Notes: generated from the letters alone by a model not told the origin. Positions 13,399 through 27,502 are shown, numbered from the stretch's first letter. The stretch is 64,000 nucleotides of DNA from Scytalidium lignicola (GCA_002812745.2 NCSJ02000012.1:186001-250000), one strand, 5' to 3'. Numbers and translations are program-made.

Positions 13399-14449
13399 CT
13401 ATGTTGTAGATAAAATCCGGCTGGTAGTTTCAGAGGCTTGGTCATGACGCTCTTTATCATTTGGTATGCTAATTTTAGAATCTCCAGCTGCAACCCCATC
13501 CTCTTGGAAAAGCGCTAGGTGATGGATATATTTAATGACCTAAAAACCCATGCAATCAGCATTTGACGCCTGGGAATTGGATTTTATTGCCGTTAAAGAT
13601 AGATTAGGGTGAAAACGAACCGGTGTTGGAATCAAATATTGTACACTCATCCCTCTTCTCAGAAAGAGCCTAATCTTGGTTGAACTAACATCATTTGAAA
13701 TAATTTGTTCCTGACAAGTATTAATGAGTGCGGCATACAATATGGTAGATAAGAGGATTACCATAACGTAGATATTCTCCTGCCACTGCTGAAGACTTGC
13801 AATAGCTTCGTCAATATCAGTTCCTGATCGTTCTAGAATGAATGTCTTGTAACGTCCTAGAATGTGGTCTAGATCTTGCTCACTCCATACACCAGGTGTT
13901 GACATCGTTTGAATAAGATCAGCACCAGCTAGTAATGCAACTTTGACGGGCACTCGTGTTCCATCGGGACGCTCAACGCCTCCTAGAACATTATTAATCT
14001 CATGCCCAAAATGGTCCAGTACTTGAGCTGTGGGTACGAAGTTTTTCTGGATCGCTTCCCATGGATCAACCATGAGCCAATTACTTGTCTCATTAACTGC
14101 AAGTTCACACATTCGAAGCCTGATATTGGTTAGCTTAAAATGTGGAGGTATAGAATGAGATATGTTACCTATGAGTAGCCGGCGCTAGGCCCGCTTTCTT
14201 ATAACCATCCGACACGGGCGAAAGCCACCCTCCAACAATTTCGAAATCTGTATTGTATTTTGAATAATCCCGAGCGATCTCAAACATTCTTAAGTGCAAA
14301 TAGGTTATTGGCGAAAAGGACCCGCATGCTACCAACACGAGCGGCGTCCTTGCGGGGTCCGTTTGAGTGAGCCGGAGCCGATGACTCGGGAATATGTAGT
14401 TCTGGAGCGTCTGCTCAGAGGCAGACTGTATGGGTAGGTTTGACTCCAT
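13399..14449 (-). CDS. Nicotinamide mononucleotide adenylyltransferase (NMA1/NMNAT)
   Basis: Condenses NMN and ATP to NAD+, the last step of NAD synthesis. Four exons on the minus strand: 14449-14169, 14119-13762, 13710-13621 and 13539-13399, giving 289 residues. Hallmarks are the nucleotide-binding GSFSPITYLHLRMFEIARDY, GGWLSPVSDGYKKAGLA, the NETSNWLMVDPWEA segment, LLAGADLIQTM, and the C-terminal NDVSSTKIRLFLRRGMSV (the SSTKxR motif). The intron 13761-13711 is 51 nt with no stop, so the frame reads through it. The next intron (13620-13540, donor GTTCGT) removes a false end at 13540. Its last exon restores the family C-terminus (PVIKYIHH...) and adds a 47-residue tail. The ATG at 14449 is the first in frame. 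Confidence 0.93.
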
Positions 14450-15696
14450 TTGAGCAAAACAATACCAAAATACCAATTTGGCTATTTAAGAAGGGTTTCT
14501 TTTCGAAGGTGGTAGGAAAAGGAAGAGTCTCGTAGTTAAAACGTTTTAGCGCAACGTTTGAATGACGAATTCCGGCGTCGGTGATTATTATTCGGAGTCT
14601 GATGCGGGGTTAGGGCGGCATGACTCTTCTAGAGGTAACTAGAGCTTTTCAGTGCTTACCTATTCCACAAATTTCTTATCATAAAACACGATTACTCGAA
14701 ACTTGTATATCATAGATTTCAGAAGAGAATAGGGTTTGTAGAGGGCTTTCGGAGATGGCCGATAAATACTCGGTAAATCTAGACCTCAAGGTGAGTATTA
14801 CATCCTGTTAACATGCCTCCGCTAAAAAGATTTGATATTTCTGAGTAATCAACGACCATGTCACAGCTTTTAAGACATCTCTTTCCTAAACCTGAACTTT
14901 CAGCAAGTATAACTTAAGAAAGGAGCCATTTCCCAAAAGCAAGGCTGAAATAAAACTCGAGTACGTCCGCAAACAGCAGAGATACCCCGCATGAGATACC
15001 CGCTTTAACATCCAGGCAATGAGATGCCTCAGCTTGCCACCTATGTGGCTAAATTTTTGAGATTTTTCTGAATCTGTGCGGACTGTACTGATAACCTGGA
15101 CGCGCTAAGATATTGACCTCTTATCTGTTTAAATTGATTCACTTGTCTCGAAGATGATGTTACATAAATGTATGGCCTGATAGGTTTGTCGCTAGAGAAG
15201 CTTATANTTTTTTGCTTGATATAATAATCTGCAACATGTGGTTCTACTATCAATCAAAAATTGCGGACGGGCGGATCCTGTAACATCCTTGGAATGACGT
15301 AGCTTAGACGTTGATACAGAGGTTCAGGCTGATCTAAGTACTCCTCTTGTCGTTGGAAGCATCGAACAATGAGAGATCTACCCGTGAAACCTTTAATATA
15401 ACAATTTGCACGTTGAAAATTGAGCTGCAAACTATGTGCATGGGGAATTAGCTGCCAGCTAGAAATCTGACGCATCAGTTTTGCTTATCGTTACTATAAT
15501 AGTATTGATACCGGAAGCGCTTCCAGTACCGAAGCCAACTGAAAGGACCTAGCCTCGCTGGCAAGCGCCCGAAGCGCTCCCGTGGTTATTACACCAGGCG
15601 AGCCAGCCTCAAATCTCTACCTTACGACTTCCTACCCACTGTGGTAATTATTTCGACATTTATTTCAGGACTGCGAATATTACTGTGACACTTATG
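14450..15696. other. Intergenic region, no gene recognised
   Basis: About 1.2 kb between divergent genes (NMN adenylyltransferase and the HECT ligase). It includes an N at 15207 beside a T run. Short frames (for example 15254-15475 minus) match no family I know. Confidence 0.5.
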
Positions 15697-15704
15697 TATA
15701 AATA
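15697..15704 (+). promoter_or_regulatory. TATA box, probably of the HECT ligase gene
   Basis: A perfect TATAAATA lies about 310 bp upstream of the chosen HECT-ligase start (16011), with no other plus-strand gene between. It is a reasonable core promoter element; the assignment is by position and sequence only. Confidence 0.45.
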
Positions 15705-15723
15705 CCGCCAGATGGCGTAACCG

Positions 15724-15984
15724 ATGGCACAGAAACGGACGTCTTCGCAGGACACGAGATCGGCAGCTCCGTCGGCGGCTTCAGAGTCAAATTTCGATTA
15801 CTACTCAGAACCAGCAAGAACACTCTCTACAGCAACCTCCATCTCCTCTTCATCTTCTCTCCCTCCTAGGTACACACAGATTTCACTCCCTTCTTTGTCC
15901 TGCTGTTGTCAACAACCACGTTACATCCGATCTATCTCAACCTCCCATGATCTTCGAACGGTCTGGAGGACGAGACGAGATTAG
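15724..15984 (+). other. Upstream open frame in the probable 5' leader of the HECT ligase
   Basis: An 86-codon ATG frame with a Ser/Thr/Ala-rich composition like the ligase N-terminus. It begins only about 20 bp after the TATA box, so it may lie at or before the transcription start, or act as an upstream ORF. A GTACAC donor at 15870 could splice it in frame to the ligase, using an AG at 15999-16000. The splice is weak, so I do not fuse it. Confidence 0.3.
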
Positions 15985-16010
15985 AGGGTTCCCTTCAGAG
16001 TCAAATACTC

Positions 16011-19000
16011 ATGTCTCCCAGGATTACTCGTGCGTCCACCAGACAAGCAGCCACTTCCTCAGAATCCTCAAGTGTCGCCGGTGCTGCGGTTTCGGTAGCT
16101 GCCTCGTCCACACGGCCCCCCCCCTCTCGCAAACGCAAAGTGCCTCCTCGTGATCCAAGTCCAGTAGACGTCGAGCCACTCAAAAATTCATCTTCTAAAC
16201 GTCAGAAGCGTCAGAAAGTAATAGAACCAGAACAAGCTTTACCGGTACCACCGCAAACTTCCCGTAGACGAAAGGCAAAAATACCAGTGGCCATGTCGAG
16301 TCCTAGGTAGGTTGCTAAGCTTTAAGCTGCTTACACGTGCTAACGTTTTCCAGTGGTTCTGCTGGCCCGTCCAGCGAACCGTCAGTTCTGTCAACGGCCT
16401 CGTCAAAGAGGAAATCTAGTAGAAACAAAAAGGCTTCTCAAGGTTAGTAGATTCTCTAATCATGTTTTTATCATGACATTTCTGATATATTCTCCAGAAA
16501 CATCCATCCAGAGAACAAACCCAGGTCGAGCATCTNAAAAAGACGAACAATACCAATGATGATGATGGTGACGCCATGACAAATGAGCTGGAAGAAAAAC
16601 AATTACACTCAGCGGTCGAGGATGAGCCGAGTGATGATAATGAGGATGAGGAGATACCCCATGACTATGATGGAGGGGAAGATGAAGATGACGATGATCC
16701 ATTTGGAGGTTTCGGGGGACCCGGTGGACCTCCGCATGGTCTCTCAAGCACACTGCGAGCACTGAGCGGGATGATGTCAGGGGTTTCATCTAGGTTACGG
16801 GATATCCTGAGCAATCTAAAGGAGAAGTCCGACCCATCAGTTCAGCTTATTGCTCTTCAAGAACTATCAGAAATTTTGCTGGTATCGACCGAAGACAATC
16901 TCTCCGGACACTTTTCTCCGGATGCGTTTGTCAAGGAACTGGTAGCTTTGATGCAACCGTCAGAGTTCGGGGAAGAAAACCCGGAAATGATGCTCCTTGC
17001 TTGCCGATGTCTTGCCAATTTAATGGAGGCTTTACCTGCAAGTATTGCCAATGTAGTATATGGCGGCGCTGTTCCTGTACTCTGCCAAAAACTCTTAGAG
17101 ATCCACTTCATTGATTTAGCAGAGCAGGCCCTTAGTGTAAGTTTATAATGCTCCTGTCTCTCGTTATTTTCTAACGAAATGCTAGACACTTGAGAAGATA
17201 TCGGTTGAATATCCTGCATCAATTGTTCGGGAAGGCGGCTTGACTGCCTGTCTGACATATCTCGACTTTTTTGCCACAAGCACTCAGAGAACTGCGGTCA
17301 CAACTGCAGCAAACTGCTGCCGAAACATACCTGAGGATTCGTTTCCAGTTATCCGAGATGTTATGCCAATTCTATTGAATGTTATTGGATCAAGTGACCA
17401 AAAGGTTGTTGAACAAGGGTCTCTCTGTGTCTCTCGTGTTGTTGAGAGCTTCAGATATCACCCTCATAAGTTAGAGGAACTTGTGAGCACTGACCTCCTG
17501 AGAGCAATCCTCCGTCTCTTACTGCCGGGTACAACGAATCTTATCGGACCAAATATCCATACACAGTTTTTACGAGTTCTTGCGATAACAGCAAAGGCTA
17601 GTGCTAATTTGTCTGCGGAATTGTTCAAGATGAATGTGGTTGAAACTTTATATCAGATATTAACAGGCGTCTCTCCCCCGAATGCTACGGATGACGTTGC
17701 TTCGAAACTTGACAGTGTCGTTATTATGCAAGCTTTAATTCACAGACCACGGGAGCAAGTCATCGAAACATTGAATGTTATTTGCGAGTTGCTTCCTGGA
17801 TTACCAAGAGAGTCTGACATTGCATCGGAGGAGCCACCTAGTCCAGAATCGTCAAGTTCGAGAAAGAAATCATCTAACGAGAAACGCCTTGAGCTCCTAG
17901 AAGGCTGCAAGCCTGAAGTCAGGCGATTCGCCATAATCTTATTCCCAACGCTTACTGACGCTTTCTCGAGCACTGTTAACTTGAGCGTACGCCAAAAGGT
18001 TCTCACAGCTCAGATTAAGATGCTATCTAACTTAGATAAGAATATCTTAATGGAAGCACTGCGTGCTGTGCCATATGCTTCTTTCCTAGCTGCTATTCTC
18101 TCACAACAGGATCACCCTACTCTAGTCAACTATGCTCTTCAAGCTGCTGAGCTGCTCTTAACCCGCCTGGATGATATTTATCGTTATCAGTTTTATCGTG
18201 AAGGTGTGATTGCAGAGATCGCAAAACTAGCTGCAGATGAAGTTGAAAATGACGAAAATTCTTCGTCTGGATCTTTTATGGATGCCGTAGCGACCCCGGC
18301 CGTGGCACTTGATTCCCAAAAATTAGCTGAGAAATCCGAACATAGAAGCGATGGTGATGATGACGAAGTCTCCTCTGAAGAGGATAATGATGATAACGAG
18401 AATGACATTGCAGACGATGCATCTGCCTCTCCAGAAAGCTCTCGCGGTTCTACAATGTCACTGGATGGACCTCCGCACCAAATTCTATCAGATGTCCTTA
18501 GCATGCAACAACTCATCAGACAGCGTGCGAGGGGATTCTTGGATGTTCATGAAACAGAGAGGAATAGTAAAGCAATGAAGAAAAAAGCGTTAAAAATCTT
18601 GACAGGTTTACAGACCTTAGCATCAGAGATTGAGAACTTTTACCTTCATCAAGGACCAGGTGATGGTGTGAAACTATTTTCTAAATTGGCATCTTATTTT
18701 GAGGGGGATGTGCTAGAGAGTGTTACCAGCGCAGAACTTCTGAATTCCGAGGTAGTTCGAGTTCTTCTTGATGTTTTCAATCATCCTGATGAGACACTGA
18801 GCAATGATGCTCGGTCAACTTTCTTGGAGGTGTTCATGGGCCGAATAATCTCGAAGAAACCAATGACAGCTAGCCCGGACTCCCCCATTACCCCGTTCAG
18901 CATCTTAGTGCACAAATTGCAGGATCTTCTGAGTAGATCCGAGCATTTCGAAGTGATCACTGTGCATCAAAATACCTTTGATGGCAATCGCAGTAGTGCT

Positions 19001-21766
19001 GCTTCTATGCTTGCGAAACAAATAAGGTTAAAGCTAGTGGCGGATGATGATTCCGATATTCCAAGGCCTTACCGGAACATCATGGTCTCAATACATGCTA
19101 TTGCCACATTCAAGGCTTTGGATGATTATCTACGCCCGAGAATTAGCTTGTCAGAACGGCCTAGAGCTGCGAGACATAGGGATGGCTTATCAGGCACCCT
19201 TGCAGCCCTTGCAGCAGCAGGTCTACCCAGTCCATATTCCGGCATTCCTAGTAGACTTTCAGAACGTGGAGAAGCAACAGCAAATTCAACAAGCAATTCT
19301 CCATCTACACCAAATCCCCGGCCTTCTCGTAAAGCGAAATCAAAGTCTAGCCCAGTTGAAACCCCAGGGTCGGTGGGCCAAATGTCACAGGCTGCTTCAC
19401 AAGAAAAGGGAATCGTCCGCCGATCAAGCCGCCGACAACGTGCACAAGCCGAGCCACCTATTAATGCTCCTACACCAGGAGATGACGATAATTTAGAAGG
19501 TGCCTTGGAGTGTGCCGATGAGAGACAGCTTAGTGACGAGGAGGACCTGGAAAGCAGTGCAGCCTTGGATACTATAGTAGGGGATCTGGACGAAGAAATG
19601 GAAGAAAGTACTCCACCTGATGCTTCTGCTGTCAACCTTGAGGTTGCCGCGGGAGGCAGAGTTACAGCACGTAAAGAGGATGGAACAAGAGTCGCAACCC
19701 CGTCGCAGCTCCCGGGAAGTAATCCTCACAATAATCAAGTTTCACAAACCGCAGCATCGAACGCAGTTGCAGCATCAGCCACACCTAGCGCCTCGAGACC
19801 TATGTCATATGCGGCTGCGATCCAGGCAGTTCCACAAGACTGGCATATAGAATTTAGTCTTGATGACAAAGTAATTCCGAATGAGACAACAATTTATAGG
19901 GCTGTCCATAACACTTCAGGCGCCACTGACGAACAGGCAAGCCGAAGCGTATGGTCTGCGATTCACCCCATCAAGTTCAAGCGAGTTGCTGGCCCACCAC
20001 CTCCAGAGCAGAGTTCTTTTACTCACTCTACCGATACTAATCCTGAGACGACTGCGTCAGGTATTCCAGCATCTCTGGATAAACATCCAGCAACTTCGTC
20101 AATTCTCCGGTTACTTAATATTCTCCATGCCCTCAATGCGAATCTGGACGATGTATTGGCAGAAAATAAGGAGACGTTGAAATTGAATGCAGAGCCTCTA
20201 TCTCAATTTGTGAACACCAAACTCACCGCAAAGCTTAATAGGCAGCTTGAGGAGCCTTTGATTGTTGCAAGCAACTGTCTTCCAAGTTGGAGTGAAGATC
20301 TCGCTCGACTCTACCCATTCCTGTTCCCTTTCGAGACGCGCCATCTCTTCCTGCAGTCCACATCATTTGGGTATGCAAGGTCAATGACTCGATGGCAAAA
20401 CGCGCAGTCTGCAGATGAATCAAGACGAGATCGTCATAGAGACGAGCGGCCATTCTTAGGTCGTCTCCAGCGCCAGAAAGTTAGGATTTCTCGATCGAAG
20501 ATTTTAGAGTCGGCCTTAAAGGTTATGGAGCTGTATGGAGCCTCCCAAAGTATTCTTGAAGTGGAATATTTCGAAGAGGTTGGCACTGGTCTGGGTCCGA
20601 CATTGGAATTCTATTCCACTGTTTCTAAAGAGTTCTCTAAGAAAAAGCTTAAGCTCTGGCGAGAAACTGATTCCAATGACAATGATGAATACGCATTCGG
20701 CGTCCGTGGTCTCTTTCCTGCTCCGATGAGCGATGAACAGGCGTCAAACGAAAATGGAAAACGTATCCTCCATCTCTTCAAGATGCTTGGTAAATTTGTT
20801 GCTCGATCTATGATTGACTCTCGTATAATCGATGTCTCTTTTAATCCAACCTTTTTCCGAATTGGTGATCAATCAAAGCCTGTTACACCATCTCTAGGTG
20901 CAGTTAAGACAGTAGATCCACAGCTAGCAAAGTCACTTAAGTTGATCAAGAGGTTTGCTGTGGGAAAGAAGGCCATTGATGAAAATCCAAATCTCACCCC
21001 AGCAGAGAAGGTAGCGCAGGCAGAGGCTCTGGAAGTTGATGGCGTGCGCATTGACGATCTTGGCCTTGACTTTACACTCCCTGGCTACTCGTCAATTGAG
21101 CTGCTACCTAATGGCTCCCAGATTCCCGTTACTAGTGATAATGTTGAATCGTACCTGGATAAAGTTATCGATATGACCCTTGGAAAGGGGGTTCAACGGC
21201 AAGTTGATGCTTTCAGGGCTGGGTTTACTCAAGTCTTCCCTTACTCAGCGCTGAGTGCATTCACACCTGATGAGCTCGTTATGCTCTTTGGTAGAATTGA
21301 AGAGGACTGGTCTCTTGAAAGTAAGTATCTTAACTTATAGGTTGTTCTAGATTTGCTAATAGAATACTAGCCTTAATGGACTCGATAAAAGCAGACCATG
21401 GCTTTAACATGGATAGCAAGAGTGTGAAGAACTTGCTCCAAACTATGAGCGAGTTGTCACTACCAGAGCGTCGCGAGTTTTTGCAATTCACGACAGGGAG
21501 CCCTAAACTTCCTATTGGTGGTATGTATGCTAATTTATGTATCTCTTCTCTTCCTAACAAAATTTATAGGCTTCAAAGCTCTTACGCCCATGTTCACTGT
21601 GGTATGTAAGCCCAGTGAGCCACCATACTTATCCGACGATTACCTGCCAAGTGTGATGACTTGTGTCAACTATCTAAAATTGCCAGATTACACGAGCTTG
21701 GAGGTCATGCGCCGTCGTATGAATACTGCTATCAAGGAAGGCCAAGGGGCTTTCCATTTATCATAG
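16011..21766 (+). CDS. UFD4: HECT-type E3 ubiquitin ligase of the UFD4/TRIP12 family
   Basis: UFD4/TRIP12 ligases build ubiquitin chains on ubiquitin-fusion and N-degron substrates. Exons 16011-16306, 16354-16442, 16498-17136, 17186-21320, 21371-21520 and 21570-21766 give 1,834 residues once the N at 16536 is dropped. A basic N-terminus (MSPRITRASTRQA) leads into an acidic stretch, then armadillo-like repeats from about residue 200 (VQLIALQELSEILL, LACRCLANLMEALP). A disordered, acidic middle follows, then a C-terminal HECT domain (LEVEYFEEVGTGLGPTLEFY, ILHLFKMLGKFVARSMID, FTVVCKPSEPPY). The catalytic Cys lies in LPSVMTCVNYLKLPDY (about residue 1801), and the end GQGAFHLS is the family C-terminus. 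Every splice joins in phase. The start is less certain because an open frame exists upstream. Confidence 0.94.
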
Positions 21767-22360
21767 GTGTTTTGTTGGATGAGCTGAGAATGATTCATCT
21801 CAGCATTCACATTATGAGGGATGATCACTCGGTTTGCTTATTTTGCATGCTATATATTTATGATTTTCTCAGCACCAAGTCTGTCTTCACCCGCTTGGTC
21901 TGTCGAAGCTCATATCAAATTGCATGGGAGGTCGTTGAGGCGCATAGCTGGGGAGAGATCTAAACATGGATGGAATGGTGGGTTTGGCTTTTTGTGCGAT
22001 TTTATTAGATAGGCAGCTACAGTAGTGCAATCAACCCTTGTTGAAGGGTGAAATATACCAGGTACTACTATGAAAAAGCCTTGTAATTTAATTAAGAAGC
22101 CCTTTATTTTTTTGTGCCTCAATAATAAGGCTTCCAAATTGGGGAAGATACTAAGATAATTAACAATTGTGTCGATAAAATGACATTACGTCGCAGAGTC
22201 ATCGCTGCAACATGACCGCGTTAAGTTAATCTGTATAACAACGCATAACATTTTCAGCCCTCTCCAGTATTGGAAATAATGTACAACGTAATTACTACAT
22301 CATATCTCAGAGACGGGGGCCTGGAACTGTTAACACTACTATTGCTAGTATAGTCCAAAC
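21767..22360. other. Intergenic region between two plus-strand genes
   Basis: This 594-bp gap holds the 3' region of the HECT ligase and the promoter of the CUE/SMR gene. The nested short frames at 21821-22137 look like chance. I see no RNA gene or repeat. Confidence 0.55.
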
Positions 22361-24043
22361 ATGGCGATGGCATTGGAGCTTCACGCCGAGCTCGAGGTAG
22401 CATAACCCTTCCCAGAGTTCAACTAGCAGGAGCCGAGGTGCCTAATCCGATAATGATAGAGAGAATATTGTCCTCCACTAGACTCTGCGACCTTGCTCGC
22501 CATTTTACAAGACTATGAAGATATTACGGATGAAAGTCAGTTGAAAGCCGCGCGCCAAACCTTGGATATTATAAGGGAGAGTGCTGCTGTGGAAGAAGCA
22601 ACTGGATTTGATCCAAGTGGAAGCAGTGGGGGTCCGGGGCAGGGCCATGGTTTTGAAGAAATCGACCAGGCAGAGGATGGGAGTATCGGTGCGAAGAGTC
22701 AGCATGAATGGCAAAGCATTACCGATGATACGTCTCTAAGTCAGGGATTATCCTCAATAGATATAGAAGCAGAATCTAACGCGAATGAAAAATCAGACAC
22801 AACGAGGTCCTATAGCGCTCGTCTAGACGAACTCGTTGATGCTGAAAAGGAAAACTTATTGGTTGGAATATTCCCCCAGATGAAGCTGATTGATATCAGA
22901 TATGCGCTGAAACGGTGTAAAGGAGTAACAGATCTAGCAATGGACGAGTTGCTCACTCAGTCATTTTTAGAGGAAAATGGTGGCATATCTAAAGGAGTTG
23001 ACGGTTTTAATGAAACCAGCCTTGGAACCAACGCCAAATCTAAAAAGAAGAGGAAGAAAAAGAAGGAGTATCCTGCAGCCGATACAATGGATAACCCAAA
23101 ACCGGACCAATATATAAAAATGAGTAAATGGGAGGACGGAAAGCGTGAGATTGAGTTCATTTCGTCAAGAACTGGATTGGATTTACATCAAGTGAGCTCG
23201 CTCTATTATCAAAATGGGGCCTCACAAAAAAAGACAATTCATGCAATCATTGAAGCTCATCAGAAACTAAACGTTGAACCCGACGGTTCTGTACCTGAGA
23301 GAGCGGCAGAGCTCAGTCAAGAATTTCCTACCATTCCAATACCAGAGCTTACAACGTTGATCCAACTAACAAATCCCTCCACTGCATCTGCTCATGAGCT
23401 TGCAAAAGCACTGGTCTCTAATCAAACCGATAATACAAGACCTGGAATCCAAATAGAATTTCGACATGCTCCTATCCAACTAGAAGTCAACTCACCCACA
23501 ACCAAGCCGGAATCTTACAATGCCGTCTTCGTGGGTGGTGCCAGCAATCAAACGGATCCTTCAAGGGCATCTCTATTAGCTGGAAATTACAAGGATAGGC
23601 GAAATACTGCATTCATGCAAGCATCAGCAGCCTTTAAAAGGGGGAAATCAGATCCATTAATGGGAGGTGCTGCTGCATACTATTCACAGATTGGAAGAGA
23701 CCTAGACGTACGTGTAAAGAATGCAGAAAGAGCCGCCGCTGATGCACTCACCGCACAGCAAAGCACCAAGACCAAGCTTGATTTGCATGGGATCGCGGTC
23801 AAGGATGCTGTACGGATAGCTAGGGAACGTGTTACCAATTGGTGGCATGAGTTGGATGAGGTACGTGCTGATAGAAGAGGTGTTGGATCTGGCTACATGA
23901 TTGTGACTGGTGTTGGTCAACATAGCGAAGGGGGTAAAGGTAAACTGGGCCCTGCTGTTGGAAAAATGCTGATTAGGGAGGGATGGAAAGTAGAGGTTGG
24001 GAATGGTGTTTTGGTTGTCACTGGCCGTGCTCTTAAGCGGTAA
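22361..24043 (+). CDS. CUE-DUF1771-SMR domain protein (Cue2-type no-go-decay endonuclease candidate)
   Basis: Exon 22361-22396 encodes MAMALELHAELE and joins across a 63-nt intron to exon 22460-24043 (first residues REYCPPLDSATLLAILQDYED), giving 539 residues. A CUE-like helical domain lies near residues 133-178 (NLLVGIFPQMKLIDIRYALKRC) and a second UBA/CUE-like block near 235-288. DUF1771 is near 388-428 and a C-terminal SMR domain spans about 449-539, with the LDLHG motif and VTGVGQHS. This order is that of yeast Cue2, which uses CUE domains to find ubiquitinated stalled ribosomes and SMR to cut the mRNA. That function is carried over from the family, not shown here. A Lys-rich patch (KKKRKKKKE) near residue 210 could be a nuclear or RNA-binding element. 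The true start could be the second ATG (22367). Confidence 0.85.
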
Positions 24044-24285
24044 TTTCTATTTCAGCATGGCATTTCTGAACAATTCCTAGATATTTGTATGGAGTTTTGT
24101 TAGGTGCATACGTCTTGAAGTTAGCATTAGTTATTTATAGGTGTTTTTGAGGGTAGATTTGTTACACAACTGTTTAGATTCTAAAATTCTAGAATTTAGG
24201 AGATTCACAGCTGAAAGATGCAAATTCAGATAATCAATTGATGATTCTAAGATATTAGGATTTTTTTATTGACTTCTAGGTATTC

Positions 24286-25743
24286 CTAATTTGATAACGA
24301 GCTCTTGCCACCCTCAAATTCTGTAACATCATACTCATCCGGATATTGTTCTATGATACTGCCAAGTTCCTTCATCTGTTCCTTGAGATCGGGGGTCAGC
24401 TCTTCATATATATCTTCGAACATGGTCCTTAATGGAGGTTTCTTCTCCTTCTCAGCGCTAGCGAAAGCTTTTAAGACTTCTCTTCTGCTACTAGCTCGCA
24501 CTTCTTTCTCCTGTTCATCATCCCAGAGACTTCTTGATTCCAAATACTTCCGTAAGCGAGTGATAGGATTGTCCCTTCGCTTCCAATCCTCAACCTCAAC
24601 TCTCGCTCTATAAGCAAATGAATCGTCACTAGTACTGTGGTGTGATATCCGATAAGACATCGCCTCAATAAGGACAGGTCTTCCTCCGTCTTTCAAAGCC
24701 AACTCTCTAGCTCGCTTAGTTACTTCCCTGACAGCCCAAATATCATTTCCATCTACTCGGATTGTATCAATCCCATAACCGATACCCCTACTTGCAATTC
24801 CATCGCCACGATATTGCTCTAACGTGGGCGTACTGATTGCATATCCATTGTTTCTGCATATAAATACAACTGGACAGGACCGGGTGGCTGCAATATTTAG
24901 AGCAGCATGAAAATCCCCTTCACTGGCAGCGCCTTCGCCGAAATAGCAGGCGACTATTCTCGGTGGCGTATTAGGATCTATCAACCGTTGCATTTTGAGC
25001 GCATAAGCTGCACCCGCGGCTTGTGGGATTTGAGTAGCCAAAGGCGAGGATATGGTATGCTGTACGAGGTTTAACTGGTGCAATTGAGGACGAATACATC
25101 AGGTACTTACTATATTCAGAGCCGCGCTCCCATAATGAACAGGCATGTTCCTGCCTCTCCCAGGATCTTTATTATTGGCAAATAACTGACTCATGAAATT
25201 CTCGAAGGTAAAACCTCGTTGCATAAATACCCCCGCCTCTCTATACTGTGAGAAAATTACATCTTCTGGTTCCAGGGCAGAAGCTGATCCCACACAGGTT
25301 CCTTCCTCGCCTTGACTCGTCATGTAGAAACTTATTCGGCCCTGCCTCTGTGCGTCAAACATTATGAGATCCATTACGGATACTGCAACCATGTTTTTGT
25401 ACATCTGAACGGCCAGTTCATCTGAGCCGGGTTCAAAGGAAGGATCCATAATATCTCCTTCTGGACTCATAGCTCGATAGGTGGGAATAGCCGGATATGT
25501 TGCGGGGTGCTCGAATTGAAGCGTGTTCGTGAACTTGCTATCCACGGCCCCAGGAAACCTGACACTGTGAATGACGTTAGTAAATAATATTTTGGTTTGG
25601 CTCTTTACTGACCCAGCAGAACCCGGTTTCTGCGAAAGGGAAGAGGAACATCGCTGTGTTTGAAACAAAGTTCGATAAGCTACTGGGAACAAAGAGTTCC
25701 TCCGCGTGAAGCGGCATCCATAACTTTGCGCCCTCATCACCAT
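24286..25743 (-). CDS. Branched-chain 2-oxoacid dehydrogenase E1 component, alpha subunit
   Basis: Thiamine-diphosphate-dependent decarboxylase subunit of the mitochondrial complex that degrades the 2-oxoacids of Leu, Ile and Val. Exons 25743-25613, 25564-25111 and 25059-24286 give 452 residues. The N-terminus is a basic presequence (MVMRAQSYGCRFTRRNSLF). Family blocks include PTYRAMSPEGDIMDPSFE, QGRISFYMTSQGEEGTCVGS, FSQYREAGVFMQRGF, MPVHYGSAALNIHTISSP, the ThDP/Mg block YFGEGAASEGDFHAALN with CRNNGYAISTP, and the loop YRISHHSTSDDSFAYR that carries the regulatory Ser sites in other species. The first intron (25612-25565, 48 nt, perfect TACTAAC branch) contains no stop and would read through if retained. 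The gene diverges from COQ5. Confidence 0.94.
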
Positions 25744-26054
25744 TGCGTAATTTGAGCTTTTCTAAGTTCCAAAATTGCAAAGAATGTCCACATTGTTGCT
25801 TCCTATCGCTCCTGCGGGATTCGGTGACGAGGAGTTGTCCTCGGCACAACGTAGAATCTGGGGAAGACCGATGCTAGCCGTCTGCCAAAGTGTAAAGTAA
25901 CCTGACTAATAAGATGGCACCAGCCTCAGGGGAACAAGGCTGAGAAGTCGCCTACCTTCTCGTAAGGCATAACTGGCGTTATTTAGCTTTAACTTCAACG
26001 ATTAAGTAGCTTAAGAAATTAGGCTTAAATATCCACACATAAAGAAAACTACCA
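25744..26054. promoter_or_regulatory. Divergent promoter region of BCKDH E1-alpha and COQ5
   Basis: This 311-bp gap separates the two divergent ATGs, both of mitochondrial proteins, so it must carry both promoters. I find no clear TATA box or named operator. Confidence 0.5.
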
Positions 26055-27094
<1,040 letters not shown>

Positions 27095-27502
27095 CACCCG
27101 GATACGCCTGTACTTATTATTGTATAACATATATGTAGAAGATGAATCCGGAGGTTACATCTCCTACATTAAGCAGATCAAGGTTTATGTATTCTCTATC
27201 TATGAACCAACACCGCAGCGAGTACCGTTTCAGGCCCAAATAGAATACATGCAACGCTTTTCGAAACCGACGGTGCGATAATAGGTTATCAAAGGTACAG
27301 AGAGAACAGAAGCAATCATCGCTCCTACGCTGTGAAGCTTACGATGTGGAACTCCACTCCAGCCTAACTCACAAATACCTAACTAAAAAGGTCGCAAGTA
27401 CCACGACCTAAACTGTGTTCTGCCAACAGTCGGTGGCCATTAAAATTTAGGAGAAGTACTTTTGTTGGAAAACGCTCGCAGAACCGACAGAAAAATGAGA
27501 GA
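27095..27502. other. Convergent 3' region between COQ5 and the DUF2433 gene
   Basis: 408 bp between two convergent stop codons, presumably both 3' UTRs. No hairpin or RNA gene is evident. Confidence 0.55.

Noticed and set aside
18193..19635. Minus-strand Ser-rich open frames inside the HECT ligase gene
   Set aside because: Antisense reflections of acidic and low-complexity coding sequence; no start or splice context.
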